Positions 41,991-53,037 are shown, numbered from the stretch's first letter. The stretch is 63,508 nt of DNA from Paludibacteraceae bacterium (GCA_905233415.1 CAJOEX010000007.1:1-63508), one strand, 5' to 3'. Notes: generated by a model not told the origin, from the letters alone. A program made the numbers and translations.

Positions 41991-43744
41991 TTACTCCGAT
42001 GAAGAAATACACGTTCCTCGTGTTCCACAAGGATTATGAGGCTTTCCTGTCCGAATTGCGTGAAGCGGGAGTGGTGCATGTGACGCAACGGGCTGCAGGT
42101 TTGGCGGAAGATGCCGATTTGCAGGCACTTATCGCCCGTCGTGCAGAGTTGAAACACTTGCTTCAACAGGGTTGTCCTGACCAACTGATTCAAGACCGGA
42201 ACGACATCGAAACGCGGATAAAAGCTACCCTGAAAGAGGCTGAACACATGGCAGTTTGGGGTGAATTTTCGTCCGAAACGCTCGCTCGGCTCAAAGAGGC
42301 GGGTTATACCTTATATTATTACACTTGCCCGAAGAAGGCATTTAAGGAAGAGTGGGGATTCGAAGTCTCCGAAGCCGATAAAAACGTCTATTTTGTGACC
42401 GTCGGCGAACCGCTTGAGAACGATATCGCCACAGCTTTCCGGTTCACGAAATCCAATGCCGAGTTGCAACTTGATTTGGAAGGTCTTAACGGACTTTTGG
42501 CGGCTGCCAATGCCCGCATTGAAGCATGGAAACTGGCCAACGAGGATGCGCTCAAAAAAGAACTCGTTGAAGTCGAACAACAGATTGATTGGAAGCAGGT
42601 TACGCTGAATACTGAAAGTACCGCTGAAGGCTCTTTATGTGTGCTGGAAGGCTTCTGTCCGGTGGATGAAACGCCGGCTTTGGAGACCAAACTGCAGGCA
42701 CTTTCCGCGGCGTTGTACTATGAGTCCGAAGACCCGAGTCCCGAAGACGCAACGCCAATCAAACTGCATAACAATTGGTTCTCCAAGCTCTTTGAACCGC
42801 TGACCGGCATGTACGGCTGGCCGAACTACGGCGAGTTTGACCCGACGCCTATTCTCGGGCCGTTCTTCCTACTGTTCTTTGCCCTGTGTATCGGCGATGC
42901 AGGCTATGGTTTGCTGCTGATTCTGATTGGTGCGCTTATCCATAAAGGCAAACTCAAAATCGAGATGTTTGATGGCCTGGGGCCAATTATTATGGCATTA
43001 GGTGTCGGTTGTACGATAGTCGGTTATTTGATGGGCACATTCTTCGGCATCAATCTTTATGCTGCCGAATGGTTCCCGGAAGCCGCAAAATCGGTAATGT
43101 TCAATAACTTGGGCACAAACGGCAAGATTGGCGAATACGACGTAATGATGGTCTTGGCATTGGCTATTGGTGTGGTACACATCTGCTTGGCAATGGTCAT
43201 TAAAGCGCTTTGTTACACCAAGCGTTTCGGCTTCAAAGAGACAGCATCCGCGTGGGGTTGGCTTACGCTTATCTTGGGCGGCTTGATTATTGCTGTTTTG
43301 GCTGTAACAGAGGTCTTCAGCCCGGAAGTTACCCGTATTGCGCTCATTGCTGTCGGTGCTGTTTCGGCGTTGGGAATATTCATCTTCAACAAGCCCGGAC
43401 GCAATCCGCTGATTAACATTGGAGCCGGTTTGTGGGATACCTACCAGATGGCAACTGGCATTTTGGGCGATGTACTTTCGTACATCCGTCTGTATGCGCT
43501 TGGTTTGGCAGGTGGCATGTTGGGAGCTGCGTTTAATAACCTCGGCACAATGGTTTTGGGCGAATCGCCGAATGTCGGCACGTGGATTGGTTTCATCCTT
43601 ATTGTCGTCTTTGGTCATGTGCTGAACCTGCTGATGGCGTGTCTGGGTGCGTTTGTGCATCCTTTGCGTCTGACGTTTGTGGAATACTTCAAGAATTCCG
43701 GTTACGAAGGCAGCGGCAAGCTCTATCGTCCATTCAAAAAATAA
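41987..43744 (+). CDS. atpI: V-type ATPase subunit I
   Basis: Membrane subunit (equivalent of eukaryotic subunit a) carrying the ion half-channels, 585 residues. Residues 1-270 are the cytoplasmic stator-binding arm with coiled coils. Residues 275-585 hold about seven membrane helices, including GPFFLLFFALCIGDAGYGLLL, the arginine-bearing YIRLYALGLAGGMLGAAFN (ion-path arginine) and HVLNLLMACLGAFVHPLRLTFVEYFKNSGYEG. All are standard. Coupled to atpD by overlap and 31 bp before atpK. Confidence 0.96.
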   Translation: MITPMKKYTFLVFHKDYEAFLSELREAGVVHVTQRAAGLAEDADLQALIARRAELKHLLQQGCPDQLIQDRNDIETRIKATLKEAEHMAVWGEFSSETLARLKEAGYTLYYYTCPKKAFKEEWGFEVSEADKNVYFVTVGEPLENDIATAFRFTKSNAELQLDLEGLNGLLAAANARIEAWKLANEDALKKELVEVEQQIDWKQVTLNTESTAEGSLCVLEGFCPVDETPALETKLQALSAALYYESEDPSPEDATPIKLHNNWFSKLFEPLTGMYGWPNYGEFDPTPILGPFFLLFFALCIGDAGYGLLLILIGALIHKGKLKIEMFDGLGPIIMALGVGCTIVGYLMGTFFGINLYAAEWFPEAAKSVMFNNLGTNGKIGEYDVMMVLALAIGVVHICLAMVIKALCYTKRFGFKETASAWGWLTLILGGLIIAVLAVTEVFSPEVTRIALIAVGAVSALGIFIFNKPGRNPLINIGAGLWDTYQMATGILGDVLSYIRLYALGLAGGMLGAAFNNLGTMVLGESPNVGTWIGFILIVVFGHVLNLLMACLGAFVHPLRLTFVEYFKNSGYEGSGKLYRPFKK

Positions 43745-43763
43745 ACGAATACTAAATTTATAA

Positions 43764-44195
<432 letters not shown>

Positions 44196-44205
44196 TCATG
44201 TTTTC

Positions 44206-44247
44206 ATCAACACAAAGCCATAGTATCTGCTATGGCTTTGTGTTGAT
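44206..44247 (+). terminator. Terminator of the V-ATPase operon
   Basis: ATCAACACAAAGCCATAG (44206-44223) pairs perfectly over 18 bp with CTATGGCTTTGTGTTGAT (44230-44247) around a 6-base loop; TTAATTT follows. Confidence 0.92.
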
Positions 44248-44263
44248 TTAATTTGTTGAGATT

Positions 44264-44710
44264 ATGAAAAAGGACTCTTTCAGCTCATTTCTTGCGTTAT
44301 CGACGGGACTTGTGCTATCGTTTCTTGCAATGATGGCATTGTTCAACATCTTTCATTGGCCTGGAGGAAGGCTGTATTTGTTGATTGCGACGTGTCTTGT
44401 TGCATGTTTGAGTTGCTGCTATATTGTCTATGTGTACATGTTTGGCATTTTGAAGCCTCTTTGTGAAGAAGGAAATTCAGACGCTAAGCATCTTCGCAAT
44501 ATCGAGATTGCTGCTTTGATTCTGCTCATTATTATCGCTATCGGCAGCTTTATGAAGCTCATGCATTGGCCCGGTGCAGGACCGATTCTGTTGAATGCAC
44601 TTTTGGCGTTTATGATTCTTGCGATTATTGCAGCTTTTATAGGTTCCAACCTTTTCTCACGCAGAACCCGCAACCAGCAGAATAAGATTCATATTTCACA
44701 TAAAAACTAA
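44264..44710 (+). CDS. GldL-like membrane protein with duplicated HWPG motif
   Basis: A 148-residue protein with four hydrophobic segments. Two copies of a helix-turn unit are visible: MALFNIFHWPGGRLYLLIA near residues 23-41 and FMKLMHWPGAGPILLNALL near 95-113. The second matches the N-terminal KxMHWPGA segment of GldL, an inner-membrane motor subunit of the type IX secretion and gliding machine. It lacks the long cytoplasmic C-terminal part of GldL and ends in a short basic tail. Function unknown; it is set between two strong terminators, so monocistronic. The similarity is to the motif only and does not show a role in gliding. Confidence 0.65.
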   Translation: MKKDSFSSFLALSTGLVLSFLAMMALFNIFHWPGGRLYLLIATCLVACLSCCYIVYVYMFGILKPLCEEGNSDAKHLRNIEIAALILLIIIAIGSFMKLMHWPGAGPILLNALLAFMILAIIAAFIGSNLFSRRTRNQQNKIHISHKN

Positions 44711-44749
44711 GACTCGATTTAGGTTCGTTTCTAAAATACCCAAAAAGTT

Positions 44750-44779
44750 CTCCCCACCTCGCAAGTACAGGGTGGGGAG
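44750..44779. terminator. Bidirectional terminator between convergent genes
   Basis: CTCCCCACC (44750-44758) and GGTGGGGAG (44771-44779) form a perfect 9-bp stem. TTTT follows on the plus strand and AACTTTTT on the minus strand, serving the genes at 44264 and 44792. Confidence 0.88.
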
Positions 44780-44791
44780 TTTTCGTCTATT

Positions 44792-45181
44792 TCAGGCGTT
44801 TGTTTGATTGCCGCTCTGTTCCGCCAACTTCGCTACGACGAAGGCTGACAGAATCTTGTACCGTTTTCCGTCTGTCGGATGCTCCCAATGTTCCTCAAAC
44901 AGCTCCTGCCAATAGGCTTTGCGGGCGGGATCTTTCAATTCCGCGTGAGCTTGTTTCAGTAGCGCCGAAAACCGCTCGCGATTGGCTACAGCGCCCTCAG
45001 ACCATTTGCCTTCGTGTCGATGCATGATATACGACTCACGCGGACCCATAATCTTTTTTCCGCGTTTGGTTGTTCCGAAACATTTTCTCCGAAACACATA
45101 CATACTTCCGTCGTGTGCTTTCGGTGTGTTTAATTTCCCGTTTATCTCGTCCACGGGCTTTGAGACTGTTACATGTGCCAT
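44792..45181 (-). CDS. Small protein, paralogue of the one at 59256
   Basis: A 129-residue basic protein from the ATG at 45181 (MAHVTVSKPVDEINGKL). An in-frame start at 45220 would add residues not shared with the relative. Layout: a small N-terminal beta segment with GSMYVFRRKCFG, then PRESYIMHRHEGKW, then a helical half with FSALLKQAHAEL, AYWQELFEEHW and GKRYKILSAFVVAKL. The same order of landmarks occurs in the protein at 59256-59693 (G-x-IHRHKQF, PEAYVVMNPRDW, ALKAA-type helix, RYWQERFDAQ, RKSYIRLDAYIRASI). I do not know the family. Both genes lie next to 11-bp tandem arrays. Confidence 0.7.
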   Translation of the reverse strand: MAHVTVSKPVDEINGKLNTPKAHDGSMYVFRRKCFGTTKRGKKIMGPRESYIMHRHEGKWSEGAVANRERFSALLKQAHAELKDPARKAYWQELFEEHWEHPTDGKRYKILSAFVVAKLAEQSGNQTNA

Positions 45182-45250
45182 ATAAAAAGTAGTTTTAAAT
45201 TGTTTGCTAAAGGTTAACAATGGTAGGTCTCTCCTCCGTGTTTGAGTAAG

Positions 45251-45327
45251 GAATCATGCAAGAATCCTGCAGTAATAGTCCAACAATAGTGCAGCAATCA
45301 TGCAGGAATAGTGCAGGAATGGGTGCT
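45251..45327. repeat. Tandem array, seven 11-bp units
   Basis: Units GAATCATGCAA, GAATCCTGCAG, TAATAGTCCAA, CAATAGTGCAG, CAATCATGCAG, GAATAGTGCAG, GAATGGGTGCT in exact register, followed by AAAATCAGGGAGTTATGGAGG-like sequence from 45329, shared with 21401 and 61147. Confidence 0.88.
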
Positions 45328-45340
45328 GAAAATCAGGGAG

Positions 45341-45673
45341 TTATGGAGGTGAGAGATTGGCGTCGCTGTACAGTTCGTAGCGGGTGATGAAATACTCCTT
45401 GTCAGGATATTCGGCGCTGAATTTGTCCACAAACTCCTCCCATGTGCCGGAAAGCCATTCCTCCGGAATCTCGTTACAGGCGGTACCGCCATCGTTGTGC
45501 GAACCGGCAAACCAGCCTTCTTGAAACTCGAATTCGTAACTTCCGTCATTATAGCAACGGAAAAAATAATGCTCCAATCGGTAGTTGCCGTGGCTCGTTT
45601 TGCGAGAACGCGGAGTAGGGGAGGTGTTGAAATTAATTTGATTTAACGATGTTGGTTTTGTGACCCATAACAA
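45341..45673 (-). CDS. Small acidic-aromatic protein, unknown
   Basis: A 110-codon frame with no ATG. The likely start is TTG at 45673, about 20 nt below a canonical -7 box. The N-terminal 28 residues are polar and low in structure; the rest is rich in Tyr, Phe, Trp, Glu and Asp (YNDGSYEFEFQEGWFAG, EEWLSGTWEEFVDKFSAEYP), resembling small cytoplasmic immunity- or adaptor-like folds but with no identifiable family. The stop codon TAA is contributed by the shared box GGGAGTTATGGAGG, so the repeat may have set its 3-prime end. Confidence 0.55.
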   Translation of the reverse strand: MLWVTKPTSLNQINFNTSPTPRSRKTSHGNYRLEHYFFRCYNDGSYEFEFQEGWFAGSHNDGGTACNEIPEEWLSGTWEEFVDKFSAEYPDKEYFITRYELYSDANLSPP

Positions 45674-45693
45674 TAATTATCTGAATTTGACTG

Positions 45694-45725
45694 CAAAGAT
45701 ACAGCATTTTTTGCGAAAAAGCAAA
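45694..45725 (-). promoter_or_regulatory. Promoter of the small gene at 45341-45673
   Basis: Minus-strand TTTG (45722-45725), 20 bp, TATCTTTG (45694-45701). Confidence 0.75.
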
Positions 45726-45771
45726 TATTTTAGTGTTTTTTTCATAAAAAAGAATATTATTCTTTTATTTG

Positions 45772-45803
45772 TTTGCATATATAAAAAAAAAGCAGTAATT
45801 TTG
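45772..45803 (+). promoter_or_regulatory. Promoter of fabD and the downstream genes
   Basis: TTTG (45772-45775), 20 bp, TAATTTTG (45796-45803); ATG 23 bp downstream. It is divergent from 45694-45725. Confidence 0.82.
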
Positions 45804-45826
45804 CGCGCTAATTTGGATAAAAACGC

Positions 45827-46696
45827 ATGAAAGCATTTGTGTTTCCCGGACAAGGAGCCCAATACGTGGGGATGGGAAAGGATTTATATGACTCGTACTC
45901 CTTGGCGAAAGAGATGTTCGAAGAGGCAAACGAACTGCTTGGCTTCCGCATTACGGACATTATGTTTGACGGCACTTCGGACGACCTGAAACAGACCAAA
46001 GTAACGCAGCCGGCTGTATTTATTCACTCGGTTATTGCAAGCAAAGTGATGACAATCGCTGAGCCGGACATGGTTGCCGGACACAGCCTTGGTCAATATT
46101 CCGCACTCGTGGCGTGCGGCTGCTTGAGCTTTGCCGATGCCCTGAAACTGGTTTCTGCACGTGCAACGGCGATGCAAAAAGCCTGCGAAATGCAGGAATC
46201 GACCATGGCAGCCGTGTTGGGCATGGATGATACCAAAGTCGAGGAAATCTGCCAGCAAGTAAGCGGCGAAATCGTGGTAGCGGCGAACTTCAACTGTCCG
46301 GGACAAGTGGTTATTTCGGGTACGAAAGAAGGTATCGCGCGTGCATGTGAACTATTGAAAGCCAATGGTGCCAAGCGTGCAATCGGTCTGCAGGTAGGCG
46401 GCGCATTCCATTCGCCGTTGATGCAACCGGCAGCCGAAGAACTGAAAGAAGCCATTCTTGCAACGGAGTTTGCCAAGCCGCTTTGCCCGATTTATCAGAA
46501 CGTCAACGCATATCCGCAAACAGACCCTGAGCAAATCCGGCAGAACCTCTTGCTGCAACTGACGGCGCCTGTCCGCTGGACACAAACCGTACGGAACATG
46601 ATTATTGATGGCGCCAAGGAATTCTATGAGTTCGGTCCGGGCGACGTGCTGAAAGGACTAATCCGCAAAATCGACCCGACTGTAACGGTAGGATAG
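45827..46696 (+). CDS. fabD: Malonyl-CoA:ACP transacylase
   Basis: Loads malonate onto ACP for fatty acid synthesis, 289 residues. [15 protein letters not shown] opens the protein, the nucleophile is S87 in [13 protein letters not shown], and the second catalytic histidine is in [11 protein letters not shown] near residue 195. Complete. Followed by aspS after a 40-bp gap filled with ATTATCAATTG repeats. Confidence 0.97.
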   Translation: MKAFVFPGQGAQYVGMGKDLYDSYSLAKEMFEEANELLGFRITDIMFDGTSDDLKQTKVTQPAVFIHSVIASKVMTIAEPDMVAGHSLGQYSALVACGCLSFADALKLVSARATAMQKACEMQESTMAAVLGMDDTKVEEICQQVSGEIVVAANFNCPGQVVISGTKEGIARACELLKANGAKRAIGLQVGGAFHSPLMQPAAEELKEAILATEFAKPLCPIYQNVNAYPQTDPEQIRQNLLLQLTAPVRWTQTVRNMIIDGAKEFYEFGPGDVLKGLIRKIDPTVTVG

Positions 46697-46702
46697 GAAC
46701 AT

Positions 46703-46732
46703 ATCAATTATCAATTGTCAATTATCAATTAA
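46703..46732. repeat. ATCAATTATCAATTG repeat before aspS
   Basis: Degenerate palindromic repeat, inverse complement of that before atpA (35826-35853). Confidence 0.8.
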
Positions 46733-46736
46733 AAAC

Positions 46737-48449
46737 ATGTATAGAACATTTACTTGTGGCGAGTTGCGTCTCGCCGATGCAGGAAAAACAGTAACGTTGG
46801 CGGGGTGGGTACAACGCATCCGCAAAATGGGTGGTATGACATTTATCGACCTGCGCGACCGTTACGGAATAACCCAACTGGCCTTTAATCAGGGCACGGA
46901 AGCGTTTGAAAAAGCCAATGGATTGGGTAGGGAGTTTGTACTCCAAGTGACCGGAAAAGTGATTGAACGTCAATCCAAAAACGCCCAACTGCCGACCGGT
47001 GAAATCGAAATCGAAGTGTCCGAACTGCGGGTGCTGAATCCCGCGCTGACGCCTCCGTTTACGATTGAGGACGAGTCAGACGGTGGCGACGATTTGCGGA
47101 TGAAATACCGCTATTTGGACCTGCGCCGCAGTTGCGTACGCAAGAACCTCGAACTGCGCCACAAATTCGCGTTTGAAGTGCGCCGTTACTTGGACGAACA
47201 GGGATTCTTGGAGGTTGAAACGCCCGTTTTGGTCAATTCAACGCCCGAAGGAGCACGAGATTTTATTGTGCCCAGCCGCATGAATCCCGGACAGTTCTAC
47301 GCCTTGCCGCAATCACCGCAAACGCTCAAACAGCTGCTCATGGTTAGTGGTTTTGACCGTTATTTCCAGATTGTAAAGTGCTTCCGTGACGAGGATTTGC
47401 GTGCAGATAGACAGCCGGAATTTACACAAATCGACTGCGAAATGTCGTTTGTGGAGCAGGAGGACATTCTGAATATGTTCGAAGGGCTTTCACGACACCT
47501 TTTCAAAGCCATTCTCGGGCTTGATTTGCCGAAACTGCCGCGTATGACGTGGGCGGATGCCATGAAATATTATGGCAGCGACAAGCCCGACACACGCTTT
47601 GATATGAAGTTTGTCGAACTGCACGACATTTTCCATGCGGCAGAGGAGAAAAAGCCTGAAGCGGAGCGTTTCAGCGTATTTGCCAATGCCGCATACATCG
47701 GCGGTATCTGCGCAAAAGGCTGTGCCGTTTACACCCGCAAACAGCTTGACCAGCTGACCGATTTCGTGCGTCGTCCGCAAATCGGTGCAAAAGGCATGGT
47801 TTATGCCCGTATTGAGGAAGACGGAACCGTCAAATCCAGCGTGGATAAGTTCTACGGGCAGGAAACATTACAAGCCGTTGCACACGAAATGGGCGCTGAA
47901 AAGGGCGATTTGCTGCTGATTTTGAGTGGCGACGACGCCATGAAGACCCGTAAACAGCTATCCGAACTCCGTCTGGAAATGGGACGCCAGCTCGGTTTGC
48001 GTGACCCGAAAAAGTTCAGCTGCCTCTGGGTAATTGATTTCCCGATGTACGAGTGGTCGGACGAGGAGCAACGCCTCATGGCAATGCATCATCCGTTCAC
48101 AAGCCCGAAACCGGAAGATATCCCGTTGCTCGACACAGACCCCGCAGCCGTTCGTGCCAACGCGTACGACATGGTTATAAATGGTGTTGAAGTCGGCGGT
48201 GGTTCGATTCGTATTCACGACGCACAACTGCAAGAGAAAATATTCGAAATTTTGGGCTTCACGCCCGGAGGTTTGGCTTATGGTCTTGACCGCTTCGTAA
48301 GTTTGTTCGCCGGACTCGACAGCATACGCGATTGCATTGCGTTCCCGAAGAACAACCAAGGACGTGACGTCATGCTCGGAGCTCCAGGTCCCGTTGACCA
48401 GATTCAATTGGATGAACTTCTCTTGGATGTACGTAAACCGAACAAATGA
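46737..48449 (+). CDS. aspS: Aspartate--tRNA ligase
   Basis: Class IIb synthetase, 570 residues. An N-terminal OB fold binds the anticodon ([27 protein letters not shown]). Catalytic parts are [25 protein letters not shown], then [34 protein letters not shown] (motif 2), and [16 protein letters not shown] (motif 3). The bacterial GAD insertion lies about residues 290-410. I see no Asp/Asn discrimination clue either way. Confidence 0.98.
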   Translation: MYRTFTCGELRLADAGKTVTLAGWVQRIRKMGGMTFIDLRDRYGITQLAFNQGTEAFEKANGLGREFVLQVTGKVIERQSKNAQLPTGEIEIEVSELRVLNPALTPPFTIEDESDGGDDLRMKYRYLDLRRSCVRKNLELRHKFAFEVRRYLDEQGFLEVETPVLVNSTPEGARDFIVPSRMNPGQFYALPQSPQTLKQLLMVSGFDRYFQIVKCFRDEDLRADRQPEFTQIDCEMSFVEQEDILNMFEGLSRHLFKAILGLDLPKLPRMTWADAMKYYGSDKPDTRFDMKFVELHDIFHAAEEKKPEAERFSVFANAAYIGGICAKGCAVYTRKQLDQLTDFVRRPQIGAKGMVYARIEEDGTVKSSVDKFYGQETLQAVAHEMGAEKGDLLLILSGDDAMKTRKQLSELRLEMGRQLGLRDPKKFSCLWVIDFPMYEWSDEEQRLMAMHHPFTSPKPEDIPLLDTDPAAVRANAYDMVINGVEVGGGSIRIHDAQLQEKIFEILGFTPGGLAYGLDRFVSLFAGLDSIRDCIAFPKNNQGRDVMLGAPGPVDQIQLDELLLDVRKPNK

Positions 48450-48526
48450 TAACGGAAATTCTTTTACCGATAGAAGCCTAATTAGGATTATGTAAAATAG
48501 TATTTACAGAAAGGATACCCTTTTTA

Positions 48527-50977
48527 ATGGTATATAAGATAGACGAAATATTTAACAGCGACGAACTGGATAACGAACTGGAAGCGATAATCCCGATTGA
48601 GGACAGTTCCGAAGCGCCACAAACAATGGAAGTCAGAAATGATGACGTACTGACAGTACTTCCGTTGCGGAACATGGTGTTGTTCCCCGGTGTGCTTTTG
48701 ACGGTAACTGTTTCCCGACCGCGCTCCAAGAAACAGGTTCTCAGTGCATACAACAACGATAAGCTGTTGGCAGTTGTATGCCAGAAAGAACGTGACACGC
48801 AGGATCCGAAACCGGAAGACCTTTATACACTTGGTGTGGCTGCACGGATTGTTCGTGCACTACAGTTGCCGGATGACAGTCTCGCAATCATTCTTGAAGG
48901 ACGTGACCGCATTGAGGTGGAGGAATTTTCTACAACGCGGCAAAATATCATCAAAGCCCGCGTCAAATTAAGACCGGAAATCTTCCCGCCACGCGGTGAC
49001 AAGGAGTATTTTGCAGTGGTCAGCAACATCAAAGACCAGGCACTAAAGGTTGTCCGACAGGCGGAAAACATGTCGCAGGACGCACATATGCTGTTGCGAA
49101 GCATAGATAACGCCCCTACCCTTGTAAATTATATATGTGTCAATTTCGGCATTACGATTGCGGACAAGCAGCAGTTACTGGCGATAAACCATGCCAGCGA
49201 ACGCGCATTGAAGTTGCTTGCCATCCTGAACAAGGAAGTGCAAATGCTTGAAATGAAGGCAGATATACAGACCAAAACCAAAGAGGAAATCGACAAGGAG
49301 CAGCGCGAATACTATTTGCACCACCAGTTGGAAACAATCCAGAAAGAATTGGGTAACACCGGTGAACAGATTATTAACGAGTTGCAGGAGCGTGCCAAAA
49401 AGAAAAATCTGCCGGAACGTGTGCAAAAGGTCTTTGACGAGAATCTCAAAAAACTGCAACGTGAATCCCCTCATTCCCCGGATTATTCGACGATTGAGAA
49501 CTATCTTGAGATTATTCTTGACCTTCCGTGGAACGAATTTTCAGAGGACAATTTCGACATCCGGCACGCGCAGGAAATCCTTGAAAGAGACCATTTCGGC
49601 ATGGAAAAAGTCAAAGAGCGCATCATTGAATATTTGGCAGTCATGCATCAGGTTGCGTTATGGAAGGCTGAAGGAAATGTTACCAATTCGGATTTCAAGG
49701 CCCCTATTCTCTGTCTTTACGGACCTCCAGGAGTCGGCAAAACAAGTCTTGGAAAGTCTGTTGCCGAAGCACTTGGACGCAAATATGCCCGTATTTCGTT
49801 GGGCGGTTTGCACGATGAGGCGGAAATCCGCGGTCATCGTAAGACCTATATTGGTGCAATGCCCGGCAGAATCATCGAAAACCTGCGCAAGGTAAAGACT
49901 TCCAATCCGGTGTTTGTGCTCGATGAAATCGACAAAATTGGTGCGGATTATAAGGGTGATCCGACTTCCGCATTGCTGGAAGTGCTTGACCCGGAACAAA
50001 ACAGCACCTTCCACGACAATTATCTGGACATAGACTACGATTTGTCAAAAGTGCTGTTCATCGCGACGGCGAACACGCTTGACACGATTCCACGTCCCTT
50101 GCTTGACCGTATGGAGTTAATCGAATTGTCAGGCTATTTGATGGAAGAAAAAGTCGAGATTGCCAAACGGCATTTGATTCCCAAGGAGTTGGCAAATCAT
50201 GGCATCAAATCGACACAGATGCGGCTCAACAAGGATGTCTTGGAGAAATTGATAGACAATTATACCCGCGAGTCCGGAGTCCGTTCTTTGGAGCGTCAGA
50301 TTGCAGCTGTCTGCCGCAAGGTTGTGACAAAAATCGCTCTCGAAGAACCCTACAACGTATCTGTAACCGAAGAAGACCTTGTCACTTATCTCGGTAAACC
50401 GAAATACAGCCGCGACAATTGGGAAACCAATAAATATATAGGTGTTGTCACCGGTCTTGCATGGACACAAGTCGGCGGAGAAATTCTCTTCATTGAGACT
50501 TCCCTTTCTCCCGCAAAGACCCCTACTCTCACCTTGACAGGTAATCTCGGCGACGTGATGAAGGAAAGTGCCACCATCGCTCTTGGCTATATCAAGGCCC
50601 ACGCAGGGCAATTTGGCATCAAGCACAAGGATTTGGATACAATGTCCGTACACATTCATGTACCGGAAGGCGCCATCCCGAAGGACGGTCCAAGTGCCGG
50701 AATAACGATGACAACTGCTTTGGTGAGTGCTTTCACCAAGCGTAAAGTGCGTCCGCGCATCGCCATGACAGGCGAAATGACGCTTCGCGGTAAAGTGCTG
50801 CCGATTGGCGGTGTCAAAGAGAAAATCCTTGCCGCCAAACGTGCTGGAATAACCGATTTGGTGCTTTGTCACGAAAACCAAAAAGATGTGGACGAAATTC
50901 CGCAACAATACCTCAAAGGGCTCACTTTCCATTATGTCAAGGACATTCAGGAAGTGATTGACTTTGCATTGCTTTGA
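48527..50977 (+). CDS. lon: ATP-dependent protease Lon
   Basis: Homohexameric cytosolic protease, 816 residues. An N-terminal substrate-binding LON domain (about 40-235) and coiled coil lead to the AAA module with [14 protein letters not shown] near residue 399, Walker B in [12 protein letters not shown], and the proteolytic domain with the Ser-Lys pair S723 (PKDGPSAGI) and K766 (GGVKEKIL). All catalytic features are intact. AAGGATA at 48511-48517 precedes the start. Confidence 0.98.
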   Translation: MVYKIDEIFNSDELDNELEAIIPIEDSSEAPQTMEVRNDDVLTVLPLRNMVLFPGVLLTVTVSRPRSKKQVLSAYNNDKLLAVVCQKERDTQDPKPEDLYTLGVAARIVRALQLPDDSLAIILEGRDRIEVEEFSTTRQNIIKARVKLRPEIFPPRGDKEYFAVVSNIKDQALKVVRQAENMSQDAHMLLRSIDNAPTLVNYICVNFGITIADKQQLLAINHASERALKLLAILNKEVQMLEMKADIQTKTKEEIDKEQREYYLHHQLETIQKELGNTGEQIINELQERAKKKNLPERVQKVFDENLKKLQRESPHSPDYSTIENYLEIILDLPWNEFSEDNFDIRHAQEILERDHFGMEKVKERIIEYLAVMHQVALWKAEGNVTNSDFKAPILCLYGPPGVGKTSLGKSVAEALGRKYARISLGGLHDEAEIRGHRKTYIGAMPGRIIENLRKVKTSNPVFVLDEIDKIGADYKGDPTSALLEVLDPEQNSTFHDNYLDIDYDLSKVLFIATANTLDTIPRPLLDRMELIELSGYLMEEKVEIAKRHLIPKELANHGIKSTQMRLNKDVLEKLIDNYTRESGVRSLERQIAAVCRKVVTKIALEEPYNVSVTEEDLVTYLGKPKYSRDNWETNKYIGVVTGLAWTQVGGEILFIETSLSPAKTPTLTLTGNLGDVMKESATIALGYIKAHAGQFGIKHKDLDTMSVHIHVPEGAIPKDGPSAGITMTTALVSAFTKRKVRPRIAMTGEMTLRGKVLPIGGVKEKILAAKRAGITDLVLCHENQKDVDEIPQQYLKGLTFHYVKDIQEVIDFALL

Positions 50978-51018
50978 AACTAATTAACGGAAACAATAAC
51001 TTAAAACAATTATTTACA

Positions 51019-51432
51019 ATGAAACCAAGTCATATTGAGCATCTTGGAATTGCTGTAACAAGTATTGAAGAGGCTATGCCTTTCTTCGAGTTTTTAACCG
51101 GATCGAAATGCTACTCCATTGAAGAAGTAGCCGACCAGAAAGTACGCACCGCTTTCTTTAAAGTAGGTGAAGTGAAAATTGAACTTCTGGAGCCCACCTG
51201 CCCCGAATCGACCATTGCCAAATTCATTGAGAAGAACGGCGGTCGTGGTGGTGTGCACCACGTGGCATTCAATGTTGAGAACGTGGCTGACGCGCTTGCA
51301 GAGGCTGAAGCTGCCGGCATTCAACTCATCGACAAGGCTCCCCGCAAAGGCGCTGAGAATCTGATGATTGCGTTCCTCCACCCGAAGAGCACAAAGGGCG
51401 TTCTCACAGAAATTTGCCAACAGCCGAAGTAA
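51019..51432 (+). CDS. mce: Methylmalonyl-CoA epimerase
   Basis: Interconverts (S)- and (R)-methylmalonyl-CoA, linking the B12-dependent mutase to the decarboxylase downstream. 137 residues from the ATG at 51019; the first residues are MKPSHIEHLGIAVTSIEEA with the metal histidine in IEHLGIAV. VHHVAFNVENVADAL and the terminal GVLTEICQ complete the VOC fold of the family. A longer frame from 50974 adds 15 residues from the lon 3-prime overlap and is unlikely. It is 47 bp before the decarboxylase alpha subunit. Confidence 0.95.
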   Translation: MKPSHIEHLGIAVTSIEEAMPFFEFLTGSKCYSIEEVADQKVRTAFFKVGEVKIELLEPTCPESTIAKFIEKNGGRGGVHHVAFNVENVADALAEAEAAGIQLIDKAPRKGAENLMIAFLHPKSTKGVLTEICQQPK

Positions 51433-51479
51433 TGAGAAAATGATCAAATGTAAAAATGATTAAATGATTAAATGAGTTT

Positions 51480-53036
51480 ATGGATAACGCAAAATTGCAA
51501 AAGCTGATTGACAATCGCGAGAAAGCGATGGCAGGAGGTGGCGAAGCGGCCATTGAGAAACACCACGCCAAAGGCAGTTACACCTGCCGCGAGCGCATTA
51601 ACATGCTGCTTGATGAAGGCTCTTTTGAAGAGATAAATATGTTCCTCACTCACCGTTGCCACGATTTCGGCATGGACAAGAAAGTGTTCCTCGGTGACGG
51701 TGTGGCAGTTGGCTCGGGTACAATTGACGGCCGTCTGGTGTTTGTATTTGCACAGGACACAACTGTTATCGGCGGTTCGCTGTCTGAGACAATGGCACTC
51801 AAAATCTGCAATGTCATGGACCAGGCTATGAAACTCGGTGCGCCGATTATCGGTCTCAACGACTCCGGTGGTGCACGTATTCAGGAAGGTGCTTGTGCCC
51901 TTGCCGGTTATGCGGAAATCTTTGAGCGTAATATTCTTGCTTCCGGCGTTGTGCCGCAGATTTCTGTCATCTTTGGTCCCTGTGCCGGCGGTGCCGTTTA
52001 CAGCCCTGCCCTCACGGACTTTATCATGATGACTGAGCAGAATTCCTACATGTTCATTACCGGTCCGAAGGTGGTTAAATCCGTTACAGGTGAAGATGTA
52101 ACTGTTGAACAGCTCGGCGGCGCGCGTGTACACGCTACCCGTTCCGGTGTGACCCACTTTGTAGCTGCTACGGAAGAAGAGGCTATCGCCGAAGTTCGTC
52201 GTCTCGTTTCGTTCATTCCGCAGAACAATATGGAAGAAGCTCCGCTCGTGGAGTGCACCGATGACCCGATGCGTCTTGAGGATGCGCTCAACGAAATCGT
52301 TCCCGACGATCCGAACAAACCCTATGACATGCACGACATTATCAACCTCATCGTTGACAATGGTGACTTCATGGAGGTTCACAAGGACTACGCCAAGAAC
52401 GTTATTTGCGGCTTTGCCCGTTTCGACGGTCGTTCTACCGGTATTATTGCTAACCAACCGAGTTGGTTGGCAGGTGTGCTGGACTGCGACGCCAGCCGTA
52501 AAGCTGCCCGTTTCGTACGTTTCTGCGACGCATTCAACATCCAGATTCTGACGCTTGTTGACGTTCCGGGCTTCCTTTGCGGAACCGGACAAGAGTATGC
52601 CGGCATTATCGACCACGGAGCAAAATTGATGTTTGCATACGGCGAAGCGACCGTTCCGAAAGTTACGGTAACCATTCGCAAGTCCTACGGCGGCTCACAC
52701 ATTGTAATGTCCTGCAAACAGTTGCGTGGTGACATGTGCTATGCTTGGCCTAATGCGGAAATTGCCGTAATGGGTGCAAGCGGTGCTGTAGGAGTACTTC
52801 AGGCAAAGGCGCTGAAGGCTATTGAAGACCCTGAAGAAAAGAAGAAATTCATCGCAGAGAAAGAGGCTGAGTACAAAGACCTGTTCGCAAGTCCCTATCA
52901 GGCTGCCAATCGCGGTTATATCGACGATGTTATTGAGCCGCGCACTACCCGTGCACGCATCGTTAATGCCTTCGAGAAACTGCAAACAAAGCGTCTCTCC
53001 AACCCGATGAAGAAGCACTCAAATATTCCTTTGTAA
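51480..53036 (+). CDS. mmdA: Methylmalonyl-CoA decarboxylase alpha (carboxyltransferase) subunit
   Basis: Transfers the carboxyl group from methylmalonyl-CoA to biotin, yielding propionyl-CoA. 518 residues with both carboxyltransferase halves: LNDSGGARIQEGACALAGYAEIF and FGPCAGGAVYSPALTDF in the first, and DVPGFLCGTGQEYAGIIDHGAKL, TVTIRKSYGGSHIVMSCKQLRGD in the second. The same fold serves propionyl-CoA carboxylase beta; the membrane subunit at 53848 decides for the decarboxylase. Confidence 0.95.
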   Translation: MDNAKLQKLIDNREKAMAGGGEAAIEKHHAKGSYTCRERINMLLDEGSFEEINMFLTHRCHDFGMDKKVFLGDGVAVGSGTIDGRLVFVFAQDTTVIGGSLSETMALKICNVMDQAMKLGAPIIGLNDSGGARIQEGACALAGYAEIFERNILASGVVPQISVIFGPCAGGAVYSPALTDFIMMTEQNSYMFITGPKVVKSVTGEDVTVEQLGGARVHATRSGVTHFVAATEEEAIAEVRRLVSFIPQNNMEEAPLVECTDDPMRLEDALNEIVPDDPNKPYDMHDIINLIVDNGDFMEVHKDYAKNVICGFARFDGRSTGIIANQPSWLAGVLDCDASRKAARFVRFCDAFNIQILTLVDVPGFLCGTGQEYAGIIDHGAKLMFAYGEATVPKVTVTIRKSYGGSHIVMSCKQLRGDMCYAWPNAEIAVMGASGAVGVLQAKALKAIEDPEEKKKFIAEKEAEYKDLFASPYQAANRGYIDDVIEPRTTRARIVNAFEKLQTKRLSNPMKKHSNIPL

Positions 53037-53037
53037 T

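Noticed and set aside
51468..52616. 382-codon minus-strand frame opposite mmdA
   Set aside because: Shadow frame produced by codon bias of the carboxyltransferase gene.
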